64,000 nucleotides of DNA from Liriodendron chinense. Its lineage: Eukaryota > Streptophyta > Magnoliopsida > Magnoliales > Magnoliaceae. The position numbers and the translations under genes were made by a program. The notes beneath the pieces are model-generated. The model did not search any database. It saw nothing but the letters and a program-made list of their open reading frames with translations, and had not been told where the DNA came from. Positions 45,301-55,582 of this stretch are shown one piece after another (within the stretch, counting starts at the first letter, position 1; each line of letters opens with the position of its first letter). The stretch is from assembly GCA_003013855.2 (NCBI GenBank), contig PVNU02001038.1:124001-188000 (forward strand). Direction: 5' to 3'.

Positions 45301-46920
45301 CATGTCCCAGACATGGCTGACACTTGATCGTACGGGTGTCTGGAATCTTTTAAACAGGTAAAGGCTGAGGCGGGCAGAACTCCGCAATCCTGTTCGTGTT
45401 GAACGCACCGTGATAGACAACCTTGAGTTGGAAGTCGCTGTTGAAGCTGACGGATGTTCCCTGTTCCTAGAACTCATGAAGGGGATTAAGGCTGTTGGGA
45501 GGTGAAGCTCACCCTCACGGAATTGTGAGCAACGTAAGACCCCAAACTGGATTGACTAAGGGAAATGTGAGGATGTGGCTCATTTTGTGGCCGAAGGAGT
45601 CCGTCGGACGATACGTGGTCTATGTGCATTGCACATGAGGAACAGGCAACTTTGTGGGTGTGTTGACTGAAAACCCTCAAAATCTCCTCATCCGAAGATG
45701 TAAAACTACGGCACTTAACTGTGTGAGACTCGTCTTGCTCGCTGACGTAAAATGGATCGGGTGCCTTACCAGCAGTAGAAGCTGGAAGTGGATGGAAATT
45801 CCATATCTTTTCCCTGCATTTCAGAAAAATCACAAAATACAAAAACATTGCAAAATCATCTCTTCAAAAATCACAAAAATATTTCCATCAAATATCTGCA
45901 AAAATCACAAAAATATTTTCCTTGCTTTCAATCAAAATATTGTCAAAAATCACAAAAAATATTTCCCTTGGTTTCAAATCAAATATTTCAAAAATGACAA
46001 AAAATATTTCCTGTGCTTTCAATAACCAATCTCTATCCTGATCGCTCAGGTAAAGATTCGGACCACATATCTACAAAAAAAATCACAAAAATTAGCATCC
46101 CCAGCACTACAATTCAGGAGTCTTGAACTCCGCTCACTTCACAGCATGGGATGACGGATCCAATCGCCCGCAAATTGGAATCTTGACCAAAACGGGCAAC
46201 CAAACACCATCTCAATCACATGTATGCCCAGAAGAACATCTTGAAGTCGAATGATATCCTCGTACATTCTCATTAGCAAAGAAACAGCATCTTGGGACGA
46301 TGGACCTGATCGACCGCGGGTCGGGATCTTGACCAACCCGCTGTCCAAACCTCCGTATCAAAAAGAAAAATCCCCAAGGGAATACAACCCTGCAAGCAAT
46401 AAGCTCAAAATTCTCTGCATCTCTAGCAAAAGCAAAATCATCAGACCAGAAGAGAATGAGCCCAGCCATGCATTCATCATGCATCTCCATGCATCAGCAT
46501 CCATCGCATCAATCATCATGTTTACCTGCTTTCAAAATAAAAGTCGGTTAGCCAAAGACCCCACAGGCATCCCTAGTGGAGGCACGTGCAAACCAGGTTC
46601 CCATTTCAAAAAGACAAAAAAATATTTCTATTTGCAAATAAAAACCCCACGGAGTATCACTCCCCAGAGTGGGTGTCTTTTCAAAAATCCAAAAATATTT
46701 TCCCAGTAGAGCGTTCTGCCTCCAAAACACCAGGAGATCTTCCATATCTCTGGGTAGGAGCCAACGCAAAAATCAAATAAGATCTGATGTCTCGCGGTTT
46801 CCCCGGAGACCATCGGATCCAATGCACTCAAAGTATGATCGAACTGAACTCCAGTGTCAGTGCGGTCGTGCCACATGCCAAGATACAAAAAGATGAAAGC
46901 CAAAAGGCTCGGTCACAGAA
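45301..46920. other. Non-coding 3' region of the large element
   Basis: Contains four short units of the form 'aaaaatcacaaaaatatttcc' at about 45,865-46,010 and two related blocks near 46,140-46,350 (both with 'gggatcttgacc'-like wording). The frames present are short and show no family features. Confidence 0.5.
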
Positions 46921-46929
46921 ACCATTTGA

Positions 46930-47850
46930 ACAGGTGGAAACGATGAATTGTAACCCAAGTATCCAAATCAGCAGATTGGGTGGAAAGAATTCACCCGCAC
47001 ATACCTAGGCGTGGATGCCTGAAGTACCTTGACTGAGTCCAAGTCGGCGTAGTAGAATCCCGTAAGACTATCGGACGCAGGGCGTCTAACCACTTTGACA
47101 GTCAAGCGAAACAAGTACTCCTGGAGTGATCTGGGAAAACATCAAACATCACACAATCAGTCTCAGGGTCAGCATCCTCGTAAGACTAACGGACGCAGAG
47201 GCTCTGCTGTACCTTTCCAATGTTAGTACCGATCGGGAATGGAAGGGTTGCGATTGGGTACCCAGGTTGCAGCAAACTGCAGGGACAATCGCAACGTTTT
47301 CTCCAAACTCTCGCGGTATGTGCGAGTTATCAATTTCCAGACAATCAACTGACTCAGATACAAAGGACAACAAAGATTCCAGACCACAATCAAGGAAAGA
47401 ATGAATTGCAAACTAAGCATCGAAACCAGCAGATCGGGTGGAAAAGCCCACCCGCACATACCTAGGCGTGGATGCCTGAAGTACCTTGACTGAGTCCAAG
47501 TCGGCGTAGTAGAATCCCGTAAGACTATCGGACGCAGGGCGTCTAACCACTTTGACAGTCAAGCGAAACAAGTACTCCTGGAGTGATCTGGGAAAACATC
47601 AAACATACAATCAATCACAGGGTCAGTAACCTCGTAAGACTGTCGACGCAGAGGCTCTGCTGTACCTTTCCGATGTTAGTACCGGTCGGGAATGGAAGGG
47701 TTGCGATTGGGTACCCAGGTTGTAGCAAACTGCAGGGACAATCGCAACGTTTTCTCCAAACTCTCGCGGTATGTGCAAGTGAGCGATCTCCAAACAATCA
47801 ACTGGCACAGATGCAAAAGCAAGCAAAGATTTCAGACCATGATCTATGAA
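46930..47850. repeat. Tandem duplication, 456-bp period x 2
   Basis: 'cctaggcgtggatgcctgaa' occurs at about 47,005 and 47,461, with the following 250 bp nearly identical, and 'ggaatggaagggttgcgatt' also occurs twice. The copies differ by small indels, so duplication is older than the LTR pair is diverged. Confidence 0.8.
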
Positions 47851-47880
47851 TGACCGGGTCAGAAGTGGGGTGTCCACTCG

Positions 47881-47924
47881 CTTTGGCATTCGGTTGCACG
47901 CAACCTCTGCCAAAGAGGGGCATC
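47881..47924 (+). other. Polypurine tract with overlapping hairpin
   Basis: AAAGAGGGG (47,912-47,920) precedes the 3' LTR by 4 nt. It overlaps a two-part hairpin: CTTTGGCA (47,881-47,888) pairs with TGCCAAAG (47,908-47,915), and inside GGTTG pairs with CAACC around CACG. The tract primes plus-strand DNA synthesis in this class of element. Confidence 0.75.
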
Positions 47925-49461
47925 TGTAGACACCCCACCTTCGGCTACACTGTTGGTAGAGATAGCTGGTTGAACGGAGGACCATACCCCCAAATCCCAA
48001 GTCCAAACTCAGCCAAACTCACCCTTGTAAGCCCCATTCCATAGCCCAGTTCAAGCCTAAACCCAGTCAACCCAGTCCTAAAAACCACCCTGAAAAACCC
48101 CCCATAAAAAAGGCCAGTAAAAAAATCCCAAAAAAAGTCAAACTCACTGGGTCAACTCGCTGAGTTAACCTGCTGAGTCAACCCGTCGAGTCAAAACACC
48201 GAGTCAACCCGTCGAGTCAACCCGTCGAGTCAAACCACCGAGTCGACCCGCTGAGTCAACTCACTGAGTCGACCAGCGAGTCCAACAGCAGCCCCGAGGG
48301 AACGGCCGTACTCGCTGGAAACCGAGGAGCGGCCGTACGGGCGGCCCATGGCAGGCCGCCCGGACAAAATTACGCAATCTGCCACTCTCCGCTGCTATAA
48401 ATACCCCCCTCCCCTTCTCATTTCAACAATCTATTCAAATCAATTCGAAGCTCTTCGAGTCCAGAGAGAGTCCATCCTTTCGAGTGCCCTTTGCCCATTT
48501 TCCCACCAAGGAGAGCCCGAGTGAGGAGAGTCTAACCCTGGTCCAGCCCAGCCTGACCACTGGTCCAAGCCTCTCAAGCCATCTAAGTCCTAATCCAGCC
48601 ACTCGAAGCCAATCCTTGCGACACCTCCGTCCACCCAGCTACTCTTTTTCCAGCATCATCTCATTCGCATCTAGCATAAGTGCAACATTTACTTTTCTTC
48701 CAACCCCCCTGCTTTACTACAAGCACCTTGATTACTCAAACACACATGCATATGTCTTTATATTAAGCACCTGTCAGTTCGAGCGTATGCTCTGGGCTTG
48801 CCCGTTGTTGGAACCTGCCCATCAGAAACTCTTACTGTTCAGACCTGCATTCACGCTTCACCATAAAACACTTTGATTACTCAAGCACACATGCATATGT
48901 CTTTATATTAAGCACCTGTCAGTTCGAGCGTATGCTCTGGGCTTGCCCGTTGTTGGAACCTGCCCATCAGAAACTCTTACTGTTCAGACCCGCATTCATG
49001 CATCATGTCATTCATGAGAATATACGAGGATTAAATTAGACTTTCAAGTATTCGATCGATTCTGTGAAGTAGAGACCGTACTTCGGTACGGGCAGTGTGT
49101 GGGGTGCTTAACCTCTTCCCACCCTGTAACCGTGATCCCTTACCTTGAATCTCTGACCGCAGATCAACAGGAGTCATTTTAGAGGAAGGAATCTTCGGAT
49201 TCCCTTCTCTAACGTTTCTACGGGGCCTAGCCGACTGTAGATTCGAAGTAACTGGCTAGTGGCGACTCTGGTCTTATATAAACTCATTTAAACATATCCA
49301 GCTTAACACGACAACCAAACGAAGCCCTCGAGAACGAGGCAAGCCAGTGGCACAAACGGCGATTTCGCACTCACGCATCCTCATCTCCTTCTTTTCCGAA
49401 AGGAAAGGGAAAGGGAGAACGACGTCGTGTGGGAGCGCGGAGAAATCGGCGAGGGTCCACA
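47925..49461 (+). repeat. 3' LTR (1,537 bp)
   Basis: Same structure as the 5' LTR. Differences found by eye are a missing 13-bp unit and about five substitutions. TATAAATA is at 48,396-48,403. Followed at once by the target duplication GCTTC at 49,462-49,466. Confidence 0.92.
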
Positions 49462-49660
49462 GCTTCGTACAAAGATTCCAAGATCATATAGACCATTGGA
49501 TATTGCAGGTGCACCCATCTGGACTGACTTTCATATGCACACACACATATGGAAAATAGAAATATGAGGTTAACCTCATGAGAAGCTCCGATGAAGTCGA
49601 GCTTTATGGGATCAACCATGATGCCAATCATACACACAATGTGTTTGCACGCACGCATGT

Positions 49661-49695
<35 letters not shown>

Positions 49696-50230
49696 ATTGT
49701 TAACCTCCTCATCGTCAAGGAGATGTTAACAATGACATAAGGGACACACATATTGTGGATTTGAACCATCCATTCATTTTTACAACTATGAGTAAACCAT
49801 GGTGCAAAAATAATTCCAATTAAATGGCTGTAAACATCCAATCAATAGAATAAAAAATAGGCAATTAAGATTGAGTAGAGAAACAAAATAGGTTAAGTCA
49901 TCATCTTGAAACATCTATTCCATAGATCTCACTTTGTATTGCTTGAGATTCCAAAGTAGTAGTTCAGTTTGATAATTCTAACCATGTAATTTACGGCTCG
50001 TAAGTAACAGGCAATAGTAACAAATTGGCCATATTCGAACGGTTGGGATCATCCAATTAACATGATTCTTCCACCATGACTTGTTTCCCTTTAGTACTAT
50101 TGAATGAACCATCCCAATCAATGATCAAGCATCCCATCTCTCATTTTGAAAGGTTTCAGGACGTTAGTAAAATCCTTCAAACATAGTTCATGATAGGTAT
50201 CGCTAGATGGACAGTTTTGATTGATGTATC
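49462..50230. repeat. Segmental duplication module C, copy 2, right part
   Basis: Continues the module cut at 25,914 and matches 6,950-7,560 ('ggagatgttaaca', 'tggatttgaaccatc', 'cacttttgtattgcttga'-type words). It contains a TG microsatellite at about 49,660-49,694. Confidence 0.7.
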
Positions 50231-51260
50231 ACTTTTTCATGTATGTAGAAAAGCTCTACCTAAAAGGTTCGGATTGATCTATCACTTTTCACATGTATTA
50301 AGATTATGGATTCCTTGTAGCTAGGGCTCTCAATGGAGCGGGTCAGATCTGATATCCGATTCGGTCCTAATCCGTATAATGGGAATTTGGATCTTAAAAT
50401 AGGTCCGATTAGTTAAATGGACCGGATTTGGATCTTAAAATAGGTCTGACTACTTAAATGGACCGAATATGGATTCATAGGAACATATATTAGTTCGATC
50501 CGAATCCAATCAAGATCTGACTCATTGTCACCTTACTGTATATGTTATATTCATTCTAACCATCCATTTTACAAATTATTTTAGGCCATGTCAACCATAC
50601 CATAGTAAATAGTGGGATTTGCATCATTTTTCTACTAAATTAAATATATATATCATATATTTTTTTAGATTTGTAATGGGGGTGGATTCGGACCTAGATC
50701 TGACCTAAATTTGATGGTTATATGGATTTTGGATCGGAAATGGATCTAACAATTTATAAATAGATCGGATATGAATATCATCTTTTGGATCTGAGTTGGA
50801 TCCAAATCCGATCGAAATCCATCTATAGATATACGCACTTGGAGCCGGATCCAACTGGATCCGATCCAGATCCGGCCCATTGAGAGCCCTACTTGTAGCC
50901 ATTTCTCATTCTTACCTACCACACTATGCAATGGATGACGGAAGCTACCTAACCTGTATTCCTTCGTCTGTTTTCACGGGTAAAACAAAATTCGTAAGAT
51001 ATTTTCTCCTTTACTACAGGCGATAAGTATCTCCATGTAAAGACGTTTTCTTATGCACTTATTTATCACTTGTATAAGCTTGGCACATGTCAAGGAGATC
51101 CTAGTTGCTCATTAGGTGGGTTCTGCTATAAAATTACTTGGGCTGAAAAAACTATTACTGATCTGTTAATTAGGTGGGCCACAAAAATATTTAAAAGAAA
51201 TGTACAGTTAAAGAAATTGACACAAATTAAAATTACATGTGCTGGCTAACTTATGAGTAT
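50231..51260. repeat. Segmental duplication module A, copy 3
   Basis: Matches 7,500-8,360 with a deletion of sequence equivalent to about 7,590-7,965. It is split by the hAT-type MITE at 50,322-50,891. It ends with 'gctggctaacttatgagtatg', as in the other copies. Confidence 0.7.
50322..50891. mobile_element. hAT-type MITE with perfect 8-bp target duplication
   Basis: A 570-bp element with ends 'tagggctctcaatgg' and 'ccattgagagcccta', flanked by CTTGTAGC at 50,314-50,321 and 50,892-50,899. The unoccupied site with a single CTTGTAGC is present in module A copy 2 near 7,981. Same family as 15,943-16,509. Confidence 0.9.
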
Positions 51261-51339
51261 GTCTTTAACTCGGCAAAGCAACTAAAAGATCTGAAACCAG
51301 ACAAGCAATAATACGGCAGTAAAAAAGAAGCAAGTTAGA

Positions 51340-51950
51340 CAGAGGTAATCATCACCACCTGCACCTCACATCTCCGGCAAGTGAAACGTTTAACATGGCC
51401 TACCATTCCATTCAACTGCACTTATTTCTGTATACCTACATGCTTGAAAAAAGTGAGAGCCAGATGATCATCACCACCTACATCTCACATCTCGGCATAG
51501 TAAAACGTGTAACATGCCTACTATCTCAATCAACCACATTTTTGTATACCTAAATGCTTTAAAAAAGTGAGAGCCAGGTGATCATCACCACCTACATCTC
51601 ACATCTCGGCATAATAAAACGTGTAACATGCCTACTATTTCAATCAACTACACTTGTTTCTATGTACCTTATTGCTTGAAAAAAGTGAGACCCAGGTGAT
51701 CTTCACCAACTATCCCATTCAATTACACTTGTTCTCGTACATTTTATTGCTTGAAGAAAACGAGACCCAGCTGATCATCATTGCCTGCACTTCACATCTT
51801 AGCATAGTGAAACATGTAACTTGCCTACTATCTCATTCATCTACACTTTTTCCTGTATACCTTATTGCTTGAAAAAAGAGAGACCCAAGTGATCATCACG
51901 ACCTGCACCTCACATGTTACCACAGTGAAATGTGTAACATGCCTACTATC
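51340..51950. repeat. Tandem repeat, about 118 bp, five to six units
   Basis: Each unit reads roughly 'gatcatcaccacctacatct', 'gtgtaacatgcctactatc', then 'cttattgcttgaaaaaagtg'. Some units are internally shortened. The array ends exactly where the copia LTR begins at 51,951. Confidence 0.75.
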
Positions 51951-52446
51951 TGTTGGGAAAACCTTGCGGAAGCACATAGTAGAGTCAAATGAACACCACA
52001 CGCAAGCACGCAATCAACGCACAGAGAACAATCTGATTTTTACTTGAAAAACCCTTACGAGGAAAAAAAAAAAAAAAAAACCACGGTACAAAGTGACAAT
52101 AACCACTATAAATATAAGAAGATTACAAAGATGAACCCACGAGAAGAAAAAATTCCAAGAGAAAAAATATTTTTTCCCTCACCCAAAACTCTCTCTCACC
52201 CTAACATTATAGAACACATATTAGCGATTACCCTAATCCCGTTTACATCATTTTATAAGAGAAATCCGGAATTAGAAACAATTAGCGCAAAATCGCGCAA
52301 GTCTGTCTACACAATCGGGCCTAAGGTCGGGAGCCCGAAAACTCCCCAAAAAGTTGAGATAGTTTTGCTAATAAAACTGAAAATTCAAAGACGGGGTCGG
52401 TCGCTCGAACCCCTCAGCCTTCAACATATTGAAGGCTCCACCAACA
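51951..52446 (-). mobile_element. Copia 3' LTR (minus orientation), 496 bp
   Basis: On the plus strand it begins TGTTGGGAAAACC and ends CCACCAACA, and is followed by a minus-strand polypurine-like tract ('caatggagatt'). It contains the minus-strand 'gccgtggttttttt'-like block typical of the copia LTRs here. It belongs to the coding fragment 52,560-53,235. Confidence 0.75.
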
Positions 52447-52559
52447 ATCTCCATTGAGGCTACAATCAGAAATTCATCCTTGCTTCTTCTATCATCATCT
52501 CATCTTCAATCACTGTTTCGCCGCTTCTCGTGCACACTACGTCTTCATTGCGTCTTCAT

Positions 52560-53235
52560 TAATCCCAGAAAAGTTGTACAGAACTTGAACTTCTCTGTAG
52601 GAACCACATTGGTGAGCATGTCCGCCGAATTCACGCTGGTGTGAATCTTGTCCAGAGTCTCATCTCCCTCCTCAAGCACCTGTTAGATAAAATGGTGATG
52701 CACATCAATGTGTTTAATAATATAGTGATAAACAGAATTCTTAGCCAAATTAATAACACTAGAGCTATCACAATTAACCGGCACGATCTTCTGCTGAAGC
52801 ACCAAATGATTTTATCATTCCCTTCAACCAAACAGCCTCCTTGAATGCCTTTGTCACTGCCATATACTCGGCTTGAGTAGTGGAAAGAGCCATCATCGAC
52901 TGAAGCTTGGACATCCAGCTAATCGCTCCACCCGTTAAAACAAACAAGTACCCTGAAATCGATCTCTTACAATCCACACTACCTGCGTAATTTGAATCCA
53001 CATAACCAATCAACTTATCCTTAGACCTTTGGAATGTCAAAACATAGTCTTGCATACCACGGATATACCGAAGTAGCCATTTCACTACCTCCTAATATTG
53101 CTTGCTGAGGTTTGCCATAAATCTCCTCACAAGACCCATAGTCTGTAAAATATCTGGTCTTGTATCAATCTGCCCACTGCACTTGAATAAGATACACGAG
53201 ACCTCTCTTGCTTTTCTTCATATGTCTTAGGACGC
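52560..53235 (-). pseudogene. Copia RT/RNaseH C-terminal fragment
   Basis: Read from 53,235 leftward: 'CPKTYEEKQERSRVSYSSA', then 'TRPDILQTMGLVRRFM', 'KWLLRYIRGMQDYV', 'GYVDSNYAGSVDCKRS' and 'SWMSKLQSMMALSTTQAEYM'. This is the RNaseH end of a Ty1/copia polyprotein. A stop lies where tryptophan is usual before 'EVVKWLL', and another in the C-terminal part ('catcaccattttatctaaca' on the minus strand). The frame also shifts near 52,774. Everything upstream is missing; it is joined head-to-head to a plus-strand relative. Confidence 0.8.
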
Positions 53236-53598
53236 CACTGCAGTTGGATGTCTAAGCTTTAGTCGGTGGTAGCTCTTTCCACTACTGAAGCGAAGTATAC
53301 GGCAGTGATAGAGGCATTCAAGGAGGCTGTTTGGTTGAGGGGTGTGATAAATCAATTAGGGCTTCAGCAGGAGGCTATGCCAATTAATTGTGATAGCTCT
53401 AGCGTTATAAATTTGGCTAAGAATTTTATTTATCACTCTCATACTAAACACATTAATGTGGGTCACCATTTTATCCGACAGGTACTTGAGGAAGGCGATG
53501 TAACTTTGGAAAAGATTCACACCAACGTGAATCCAACGGACATTCTCACCATGGTGGTTCGTGTAGAGAAGTTTAAGTTCTACGCAACTTCTCTCTAG
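53236..53598 (+). pseudogene. Copia RNaseH C-terminal fragment, plus strand
   Basis: Open from within the RNaseH motif 'SVVALSTTEAKYTAVIEAF' through 'PINCDSSSVINLAKNFIYH', 'HTKHINVGHHFIRQVLEEG' to a natural end at TAG 53,596-53,598. One stop (TAG, about 53,257) precedes this stretch. It is clearly related to the minus-strand fragment on its left. All RT, integrase and gag are absent. Confidence 0.8.
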
Positions 53599-53718
53599 GA
53601 TTGGTGAAGACAGAATGAAGATGCAGTAGCTACGAGAAGCGATGAAGCTATGACGAAGTGAAGATGATGGATGAAGTAAAGAAAGAAAGGTGTCGGCAAT
53701 TAAAGTCATGGTGGAGAT

Positions 53719-54014
53719 TGTTGAAATCCAATACCTTTAATCTTGCTGAACGTGGTTCATTGATACTTCTATTGACAAATTGGTTGATCCTATCGACCGG
53801 GTTCTGAATTTCTACAATTTGCTCGTTGGACTGTTTGTGGTCCGTCGTTGATCCTATCGACGAACCTATAGACAGTGCGCGGAGTTTTAAGTAGTCTTGC
53901 ATGGTTTTGTGAAAATTATTTATATTTTTGGTTCTTTGCTATTTAAGCTGGGTGTAACCAGTCTTAGGGCATTTCAAATCATTTCTAATTGTATTAGGGC
54001 ACTGGGAGAGAGTT

Positions 54015-54052
<38 letters not shown>

Positions 54053-54252
54053 GTTTTCTCTTGGGTTTCCTTGTTTTGGGTTGATCATCTCTGTAAACTT
54101 TTGGATTCATAGTGTTGCTATCACTTTGTGCCGTGGTTTTTTCCCGCAAGGGTTTTCTAGGTAAAATCGGATTGTCTCTTATGTGTTGATTGCGTGTGTG
54201 TTGTGTGGTAATTGTTTGATTCTCCTCTATGCTTCAGCGAGGTTTCCCAATA
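53719..54252 (+). mobile_element. Copia 3' LTR (plus orientation), 534 bp
   Basis: Starts TGTTGAAATCC after the purine-rich 'gtcatggtggagatt' and ends 'ttcccaata'. It includes a GA microsatellite at about 54,013-54,048 and the block 'gtgccgtggttttttcccg'. It is the LTR of the plus-strand fragment and related to 51,951-52,446. Confidence 0.7.
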
Positions 54253-55125
54253 GACCCCACATTATGGATGACTCACATCCAAGTGAGCCCACATAATGGA
54301 TTGTCCACATCAAAGGAAGGCCCCTAATATGAATGGCCCATATCCAAAGCGGGCCCCATATGATGGACGACCCACATTGAAGGGGGACCTACATGATGGA
54401 CAGTTGATATTAAAGATGGGCTCCACATGAGGAGTGGTCAATATGGAATGTCGCCAAGTCACCCCACGTGATGGACAATGACATGGAAGGTGGCCCACTC
54501 ATAATGGACAATCCACATCAAAGGTCGACCCCTAATGATGCATGGCCCACATCCAAGGCGGACCCCACATGATCGACATCCCACATCAAAGGTGGGGCCC
54601 ACATGGACAGTCCACATCCAAGATGGGCTCCACATGATGGAAATTTTATTTTGGTGGTGGGCCACACATGATGGATGACCCACATCAAGGTGGGACCACA
54701 TAATGCACAATCCACATTAAACATGCCGATGATGAATGGCTCATATCGAAGGTGGGCCTCACATGAGAGACAGTTCGCATAAATGGTGGGCTCCACATGA
54801 TGGGATATTAAAGATAGGCCCCACATGAGGGCAGCTCACATTAAAGGTCGGCTCTTAATGATGCATGACCCATGTCCAAGGTAAGCTCCACTTGATAGAC
54901 GGCCCACTTCGAAGTTGGGCCCTCCATGATGGATGGTCCACATTAAAGGTGGGCTTGCATGATGAAAACCCCACATACAAGGTGGACTTGCATGGTGTCG
55001 AAGGCAAGCCCCCCACATTGGACACTTCACATTGTATACAGGGCCAAGGCGAGCCCAACATAATGAACAGTAGTCCACATCAAAGGTTGGCCCACATGAT
55101 GGATGCATGGTGGACGTTAAGGTTG
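54253..55125. repeat. 33-bp-type satellite-like tandem array, copy 2
   Basis: Same unit type and order as 19,589-20,425, starting 'cccacattatggatga' and ending before 'gggataagtacttatgt'. It sits directly against the copia LTR at 54,252. The following 55,126-55,306 matches 20,430-20,610. Confidence 0.7.
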
Positions 55126-55306
55126 AAGAGGACAACCTTAAGGGATAAGTACTTATGTGATGTTGGAAACTAAACATATTTTTTGTCTATAAGCATGTTG
55201 TTTACCAAACATACCTACTGAATGAGCAAAAACCTTACTTAGGGCATTAAGTAGCTTATGTAAAGTAACTTAGGAGCCAAATGCCCACTAAACTTGCCTG
55301 ACAAAG

Positions 55307-55545
55307 TGTTGGGAATAGGAATGCCGGCAGTGGAAGTGAAAGCCGAACAACACCACAGAATATTCGAATCTAACAAGCAACACCACAATGCAACCAATCA
55401 CACAAGCATTTAACCACAAGAGAATCTGATTTTACGTGGAAAAACCCCTTAACGGGTAAAAAACCACAGCACAAAGCGGTCCACTATGATTCCAGAAGAT
55501 TGCAGTGATTGACAGTCCACAAGAAAGGAGAAATAGAGAAAACCA

Positions 55546-55582
<37 letters not shown>

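Larger units (their letters stand above)
25915..49461 (+). mobile_element. Complete 23.5-kb Ty3/gypsy retrotransposon, Tat/Ogre type
   Basis: Bounded by two LTRs beginning TGTAGACACC and ending CCACA, with a perfect 5-bp target duplication. Order: 5' LTR, primer site, gag-protease, spacer, RT-RNaseH-second RNaseH-integrase, a structured repeat zone, two antisense genes, a long tandem-repeat-rich 3' region, polypurine tract, 3' LTR. A second (archaeal-type) RNaseH before integrase, the tRNA-Arg-type primer site, the great length and antisense extra genes are all known features of the Tat lineage, of which Ogre is the giant member. By eye the LTRs differ by about five substitutions and one 13-bp indel, so insertion is recent. 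It inserted into module C of the segmental duplication. Confidence 0.93.
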
